Part shown: positions 51,215-55,136 of the stretch, one piece after another
Layout of the letters: every line of letters starts with the position of its first letter
Numbering within the stretch: the stretch's first letter is position 1
Origin: Amycolatopsis echigonensis
GTDB taxonomy: Bacteria; Actinomycetota; Actinomycetes; Mycobacteriales; Pseudonocardiaceae
Length of the DNA: 55,136 nucleotides
Reading direction: 5' to 3'
Assembly (NCBI RefSeq): GCF_014174495.1
Contig: NZ_JACJHR010000062.1
Coordinates: 1 to 55,136 of the forward strand
Translations under genes and position numbers: made by a program
Notes under the pieces: model-generated
What the model saw: the letters and a program-made list of their open reading frames with translations, nothing else
What the model was told of the DNA's origin: nothing
Database searches by the model: none

Positions 51215-51244
51215 TCTCTCACTTTACGCGAACCGGAAGACCCT

Positions 51245-51284
51245 TTCCACTTTCCGTGCTAGAAGTGGAACATGCCTTCCACTT
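51245..51284. promoter_or_regulatory. Three half-site TetR operator
   Basis: TTCCACTT (51245-51252), its inverse AAGTGGAA (51263-51270) and TTCCACTT again (51277-51284). The last copy lies within the first codons of the oxidoreductase if ATG 51272 is used, or just upstream if ATG 51287 is the true start. Confidence 0.8.
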
Positions 51285-52213
51285 CGATGCGAGCCATCAC
51301 CTACGACCGCTACGGACCGCCGGACGTCCTGCGCGGGACCACCGTTCCGACGCCGGTGCCAGGCCCTGGCGAAGTGCTCGTCCGGGTGCGCGCGCTGTCG
51401 GTCAACGGCGGCGAACTCGCCATGCGGTCGGGGAAGCTGCTTCCGTTCAGCGGCAAGCGTTTCCCCAAGCGGATCGGCGTGGACCTGGTCGGCGAGGTGG
51501 TCGAGCCCGGGACGAGCAGGTTCGCCGTCGGCGACCTCGTCTGGGGCGGCGGGCGACGGATGGGCACCGCCGCTGAGTACCACGCGATGGCCGCCGATCG
51601 GCTGGACCACGTGCCGGCCGAGCTCGATCCGGCGCAGGCGGCGTCGCTGCTGGCGGGCATCACCGCGATTACCGCGCTGCGCGACAAAGCCCATCTCATG
51701 CCCGGCGAACGCCTGTTGATCCGCGGCGCGACCGGCGGGGTCGGTTTCGTGGCCACCCAGCTCGGCAAGGCGATGGGCGCGCACGTGACCGGGCTGGCCA
51801 GCGCCAAGAACCTGGGGCTGGCAAGGGAACTCGGCGCGGACGTCGCGCTCGACTACCGCGATCCGGGCGTCCTCGGGAAGTTCGACGTCATCCTCGACAC
51901 GGTCGGCCGCGACCTCGACACGTTCCGGCGGCTGCTGACCGCGCGCGGACGGATGGTCGCGATCGCGTTCGACCTCGCCCATCCGGCCCGCACGCTCGGC
52001 TATGTCGCGGCGAACTCGCTGCGGCCCACCCGCTGGGTACGGGCTTTCAGCGGGAACCCCAAGGCGGATCTGCTCGCTGATCTGAGCCGGTGGGTCACTG
52101 CCGGGTTGGTGCGGCCGTTGGTGGATCAGGCGTTTCCGCTGGCAGACATTGCCGACGCGCACCGCGCGCTCGAAAACGGCGGTGTGCGCGGCAAAATCGT
52201 CGTCGAGGTGTAG
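51272..52213 (+). CDS. NAD(P)-dependent quinone-oxidoreductase-type dehydrogenase
   Basis: 313-residue zinc-independent medium-chain dehydrogenase: MRAITYDRYGPPDVLRG start, VGRVRALSVNGGE-like domain, RIGVDLVGEVVEPG, and NADPH loop GATGGVGFVATQLGKAMGAH. No zinc-ligand Cys cluster. The start may be ATG 51287, which gives the family's usual MRA beginning and leaves the third operator half-site outside the gene. Substrate unknown; likely an enone or quinone reductase induced when the TetR protein is released. Confidence 0.9.
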   Translation: MPSTSMRAITYDRYGPPDVLRGTTVPTPVPGPGEVLVRVRALSVNGGELAMRSGKLLPFSGKRFPKRIGVDLVGEVVEPGTSRFAVGDLVWGGGRRMGTAAEYHAMAADRLDHVPAELDPAQAASLLAGITAITALRDKAHLMPGERLLIRGATGGVGFVATQLGKAMGAHVTGLASAKNLGLARELGADVALDYRDPGVLGKFDVILDTVGRDLDTFRRLLTARGRMVAIAFDLAHPARTLGYVAANSLRPTRWVRAFSGNPKADLLADLSRWVTAGLVRPLVDQAFPLADIADAHRALENGGVRGKIVVEV

Positions 52214-52214
52214 T

Positions 52215-52967
52215 TCAGCGAGGCGGACTCGACGCCTGCGCCCAAAACCGCTGCGGCACCCGTCCCGCGCCGCGTGCCAGGTACCCGGCTTCCACCGCGC
52301 TCCGCATCGCCAGCGCCATCCGTTCCGGATCCGCCGCCCGGGTCACCGCGGTCGACAGCAGCACCGCGGAGCAGCCGAGTTCCATCGCCAGCGTGGCGTC
52401 CGACGCCGTGCCGATCCCCGCGTCCAGCACGATCGGCACCGACGCGCGCGAGACGATCAGCTCGATGTTGTGCGGGTTCCGGATGCCCAGCCCGGTGCCG
52501 ATCGGGGCGCCGAGCGGCATCACCGCGGCGCAGCCCGCCTCCTCCAGGCGGAGGGCGAGCACCGGGTCGTCGTTGGTGTAGGCGAACACCGTGAACCCGT
52601 CCGCCACCAGGCGTTCGGCTGCTTCGAGGGTTTCCAGCGGATCGGGCAGCAGGGTGCGGTCGTCGGCGTGGACCTCGAGTTTGATCAGGTTCGTTTCCAG
52701 CGCCTCGCGGGCCAGCTGGGCGGTGAGCACGGCTTCGGCCGCCGTCCGGCAGCCCGCGGTGTTGGGCAGCAGCTCGATGTCCAAGCGCCGCAGCAACTCC
52801 AGCACGCCGGAGCCGCCCTCGGCGTCGGCGCGGCGCATCGCCACGGTGGTGAGCTGGGTGCCCGACGCGACCAGCGCTCGTTCCAGCACTTCGAGATTCG
52901 CCGCGCCACCGGTGCCGATGATCAATCGCGACGACAGCTTGTGTTCGCCGATGATCAGGTCGTCCAT
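52215..52967 (-). CDS. thiG: Thiazole synthase ThiG
   Basis: Forms the thiazole phosphate ring from DXP, dehydroglycine and ThiS thiocarboxylate. 250 residues; Schiff-base Lys96 in ETNLIKLEVHADD, phosphate loops GTGLGIRN and VLDAGIGTASDA. ATG 52967 has AAGGAGG upstream. Third gene of thiO-thiS-thiG; convergent with the dehydrogenase gene by one base. Confidence 0.96.
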   Translation of the reverse strand: MDDLIIGEHKLSSRLIIGTGGAANLEVLERALVASGTQLTTVAMRRADAEGGSGVLELLRRLDIELLPNTAGCRTAAEAVLTAQLAREALETNLIKLEVHADDRTLLPDPLETLEAAERLVADGFTVFAYTNDDPVLALRLEEAGCAAVMPLGAPIGTGLGIRNPHNIELIVSRASVPIVLDAGIGTASDATLAMELGCSAVLLSTAVTRAADPERMALAMRSAVEAGYLARGAGRVPQRFWAQASSPPR

Positions 52968-52969
52968 GC

Positions 52970-53170
52970 TCAACCTCCTTGAACCGCAGTCAGCACTTCG
53001 AGCTGCGCGCCCTTCGGCACGACCGCCTCTTCCCATTCGCCACGCCGCACGACCTCGCCGTTGACCGCGACGGCCACGCCGCGGCGTTCCGCTCCCAGCG
53101 CGTCCAAGACCGCGGAAACGGTGCTGTCGTCGGGGAATTCCCGCCATTCGCCGTTGACCTTGATCTCCAT
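52970..53170 (-). CDS. thiS: Sulfur carrier protein ThiS
   Basis: 66-residue ubiquitin-like carrier that brings sulfur to ThiG as a C-terminal thiocarboxylate. It ends in the required Gly-Gly (LTAVQGG) and has the VNGEWREFPDDSTVSAVLDAL start. Its ATG overlaps the thiO stop by one base (TGATG) and its stop is 2 bases before thiG. Confidence 0.95.
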   Translation of the reverse strand: MEIKVNGEWREFPDDSTVSAVLDALGAERRGVAVAVNGEVVRRGEWEEAVVPKGAQLEVLTAVQGG

Positions 53171-54258
53171 CAGACTCGCTCCTTCTCGACCAGACGGGCC
53201 GGCGTCGCCGCGGCGACCTCCGGGGGCGGGGCTTCGCCGGCCAGCCATGCGACCACGGCGTCCGCAGTCGCGGGTGCCATCAGCAAACCGTTGCGGTGGT
53301 GTCCTGTCGCCGCGTACACGCCTTCGCTCACTTCGCCGATGTACGGCAAAGCGTCGCGGCTCGCGGCGCGCAGTCCGGCGGCGACTTCCACCAGCTCGTA
53401 CTCCGTGATGCCGGGCAGGATCCGTTCCGCGCCTTCCAGCAACTCGCGTACGCCGCGCGCGGTGACAGCCTGATCGAAACCAGCCTCGTACTGCGTCGCG
53501 CCAAGAACCAGTTCGCCGCCTTCTCGCGGTACCAGATAGATCGGCCGTCCTTCGACCATCGCGCGCACCGTGTACGGCGGAGGAGGCAGGCAGCCGCGAC
53601 GCGGACGCAGCCGCAGGATTTCGCCCTTCAGCGGGCGTACGGCGTGCTCCAGCGACGAATGCAGCTGGCCGGTCCACGCTCCGGCAGCGAGGATCACCGG
53701 ACCGGACACCTCAGAGAGGCTCTGCAGCCGTTCGCGACGGAACTCAACCCCACGCTTCGTAGCCGCTTTGCTCAGCGCTGTGAGCAGTTTCCGGTTGTCC
53801 ACCGCCAAATCGCCCGGCACGTGCAGGCCGCTGCGGACCGCGCCAAGGCCTGCCGCGAGCCGCTTCGCCTCGCGGCCGGTGAGCGTCTCGACGTCGCGAT
53901 CGAGCGAACGCAGGTACCCGGCGAGGATGTCGAGGTGCCCGGCGTCGGCGCTGTCGAACCCGACGACGATCGTGCCGTGCTCGGCCAGCCCGGGATCGGT
54001 GCCTTCGGCGGCGAGGTCCCGCGCGAAGCCCGGCCAGCGCCGCAGCGACGCTTCCCCCAGGCTGAGCACGGCTTCCTCGCCCGGCCACGCCTCAGTGACC
54101 GGCGCGAGCATCCCGCCGGCCAGCCAGGACGCGCCGCCGCGCACCGGATCCGGGTCGACGACCGTGACGCGCCATCCTCGGGCGGCCGCGCGCCAGGCCG
54201 CGGACAGCCCGATGACGCCGCCGCCGACGACAGTGACGGTTGTGGTGCTGGTGTTCAC
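53170..54258 (-). CDS. thiO: Glycine oxidase ThiO
   Basis: FAD-dependent oxidase giving dehydroglycine for thiazole formation. 362 residues; N-terminal dinucleotide loop VVGGGVIGLSAAWRAAARGW, GGASWLAGGMLAP, and C-terminal GLRAASRDALPYIG plus TGHHRNGLLMAP. GTG 54258. First gene of the operon downstream of a TPP riboswitch on the minus strand. Confidence 0.95.
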   Translation of the reverse strand: MNTSTTTVTVVGGGVIGLSAAWRAAARGWRVTVVDPDPVRGGASWLAGGMLAPVTEAWPGEEAVLSLGEASLRRWPGFARDLAAEGTDPGLAEHGTIVVGFDSADAGHLDILAGYLRSLDRDVETLTGREAKRLAAGLGAVRSGLHVPGDLAVDNRKLLTALSKAATKRGVEFRRERLQSLSEVSGPVILAAGAWTGQLHSSLEHAVRPLKGEILRLRPRRGCLPPPPYTVRAMVEGRPIYLVPREGGELVLGATQYEAGFDQAVTARGVRELLEGAERILPGITEYELVEVAAGLRAASRDALPYIGEVSEGVYAATGHHRNGLLMAPATADAVVAWLAGEAPPPEVAAATPARLVEKERV

Positions 54259-54269
54259 AGTGGAATCAC

Positions 54270-54362
54270 GCTCCCTGCGCCGGCATGACCCGGATCAGGT
54301 TCCACGGTCGGAGCGGCAGCTCCCTCTCAGCCCGTGCCTCGGGCTCCCGTGCGGACCCCCAC
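54270..54362 (-). ncRNA. TPP riboswitch (THI element) controlling thiO-thiS-thiG
   Basis: Minus strand reads GGGCTGAGAGGGAG (sensor helix P2/P3) and later GTGGAACCTGATCCGGGTCA then TGCCGGCGCAGGGAG (pyrophosphate sensor). It ends about 11 bases before the thiO GTG, again embracing the ribosome binding site. Confidence 0.95.
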
Positions 54363-54390
54363 ACCGTAGCGCGCGGGTAACGTCACCGCC

Positions 54391-55056
54391 ATGCCTGCCT
54401 TGACCGGAGACCAGATTCGCGCCCGGCTAGCCGACGCTCGGCTGTACTTGTGCACCGACGCCCGTGCCTCCCGCGGAGACCTCGCCGAGTTCGCCGACGC
54501 CGCACTGGCCGGTGGCGTGGACATCGTGCAGCTGCGGGACAAGACCGGCGGCGCGCCGCTGGAGGCCAAGCAGGAGATCGCGGCGCTAGAGGTCCTGGCG
54601 GAGGCCTGCGCGCAGCATGGAGCGTTGCTCTCGGTCAACGACCGGGCGGATGTGGCGCTGGCCGTCGGAGCTGATGTCCTGCACCTGGGCCAGGACGACA
54701 TTCCGGTATCGCTCGCGCGCCGAGTCCTGGGCGACGACGTGGTGATCGGCCGGTCCACCCATTCGGAGGAGCAAGCAGCGGCAGCCGCGGTCGAAGACGG
54801 AGTGGACTACTTCTGCACCGGCCCCTGCTGGCCGACGCCCACCAAACCCGGCCGCTCCGCCCCCGGCCTGGGCCTAGTCCGCTCAACCGCAGCGATCGGC
54901 ACGACCCGACCCTGGTTCGCGATCGGCGGAATCGACGAGACCCGCCTGCCAGAAGTCCTGGACGCAGGCGCCTCCCGCATCGTCGTGGTCAGGGCCATCA
55001 CCGAAGCAGAAGATCCAAAAGCCGCCGCAGAAACACTAAAATCACAGCTCCCCTAA
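54391..55056 (+). CDS. thiE: Thiamine-phosphate synthase ThiE
   Basis: Couples HMP-PP with thiazole phosphate to thiamine phosphate. 221-residue TIM barrel: LYLCTDARASRGDLAEF, VQLRDK (pyrophosphate-contacting), LSVNDRADVALAVGADVLHL, GRSTHS, TGPCWPTPTKPGRSAPGLGL and FAIGGID. ATG 54391, divergent from the thiO riboswitch with only about 28 bp of its own leader, and without its own TPP element. Confidence 0.95.
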   Translation: MPALTGDQIRARLADARLYLCTDARASRGDLAEFADAALAGGVDIVQLRDKTGGAPLEAKQEIAALEVLAEACAQHGALLSVNDRADVALAVGADVLHLGQDDIPVSLARRVLGDDVVIGRSTHSEEQAAAAAVEDGVDYFCTGPCWPTPTKPGRSAPGLGLVRSTAAIGTTRPWFAIGGIDETRLPEVLDAGASRIVVVRAITEAEDPKAAAETLKSQLP

Positions 55057-55136
55057 CCCCCAACAAAACCGCCACCAACGCACCCACAATCGAGGCACCC
55101 ACACCACCCCCGCACCCCGATACGAAGCCTCCCTGC
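55057..55136. other. Right edge, no feature
   Basis: 80 bases after thiE, unusually rich in C/A on this strand; nothing further can be supported before the window ends. Confidence 0.4.

Overview
The window is very GC-rich, with heavy third-position G/C, frequent GTG starts, pervasive ATGA/GTGA overlaps and actinobacterial gene families: XPB helicase, an AfsR/SARP regulator, NIT-domain sensor kinases, a HrcA/CIRCE-controlled solo groEL ending in GGMGGMDF, DUF3263, and LytR_C. This fits a filamentous actinomycete of the Pseudonocardiaceae, probably Amycolatopsis-like (inference; no database was searched). From about 28.6 kb rightward the core gene order (groEL, moeA, psd, pssA, Cdc48-like ATPase, LytR_C/DUF3263, def, thiC, thiD, thiG, thiS, thiO, thiE) resembles what I recall of the Mycobacterium tuberculosis Rv0440 to Rv0414c block, so this half is a conserved backbone with inserted regulator/enzyme pairs.

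1-6.1 kb: the 3'-truncated gene of a NIT-domain sensor kinase (minus strand) diverges from an SsuA/TauA/NMT1-type ABC uptake operon (lipoprotein, two permeases, ATPase). 6.1-10.9 kb: a hypothetical membrane protein, an acyl-CoA dehydrogenase, a secreted sedolisin protease and CutC. 10.9-14.7 kb: a second NIT sensor kinase, co-transcribed with cutC, diverges from a second binding lipoprotein that has no permease or ATPase. The kinase/lipoprotein arrangement therefore occurs twice within 15 kb, and the second copy has a perfect 12-bp-arm palindrome between the divergent genes.

14.7-28.5 kb: a secreted-type protein gene with an apparent one-base frameshift, XPB helicase, a NarL-type two-component pair, a DedA protein, a DUF4253 gene preceded by two tandem LexA/SOS boxes, a repeat-rich gap (about 155-bp repeats, then twelve GAGGC units), a TetR/NAD(P)-binding reductase pair with a clear operator, DUF72, a SARP regulator trailed by decayed copies of its own 3' end, menC and a PspC protein.

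28.5-45 kb: groEL with two CIRCE operators, a transmembrane Ser/Thr kinase with a collagen-like linker and altered HRD motif, a cold-shock protein, AIM24-like protein, moeA, an ArsR-type regulator with MFS exporter and divergent GlsB, psd-pssA, an HxlR regulator with a dehalogenase-fold protein lacking two triad residues, a two-domain AAA ATPase with a degenerate first domain, LytR_C/DUF3263 and leaderless def.

45-55.1 kb: the thiamine region. One TPP riboswitch precedes thiC-thiD (plus strand) and a second precedes thiO-thiS-thiG (minus strand). thiE is divergent from thiO. A second thiD paralogue, a secreted phosphoinositide phospholipase C, MarR and TetR regulators and a quinone-oxidoreductase-type enzyme are interleaved. 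Many convergent gene pairs have stop codons that touch or overlap.
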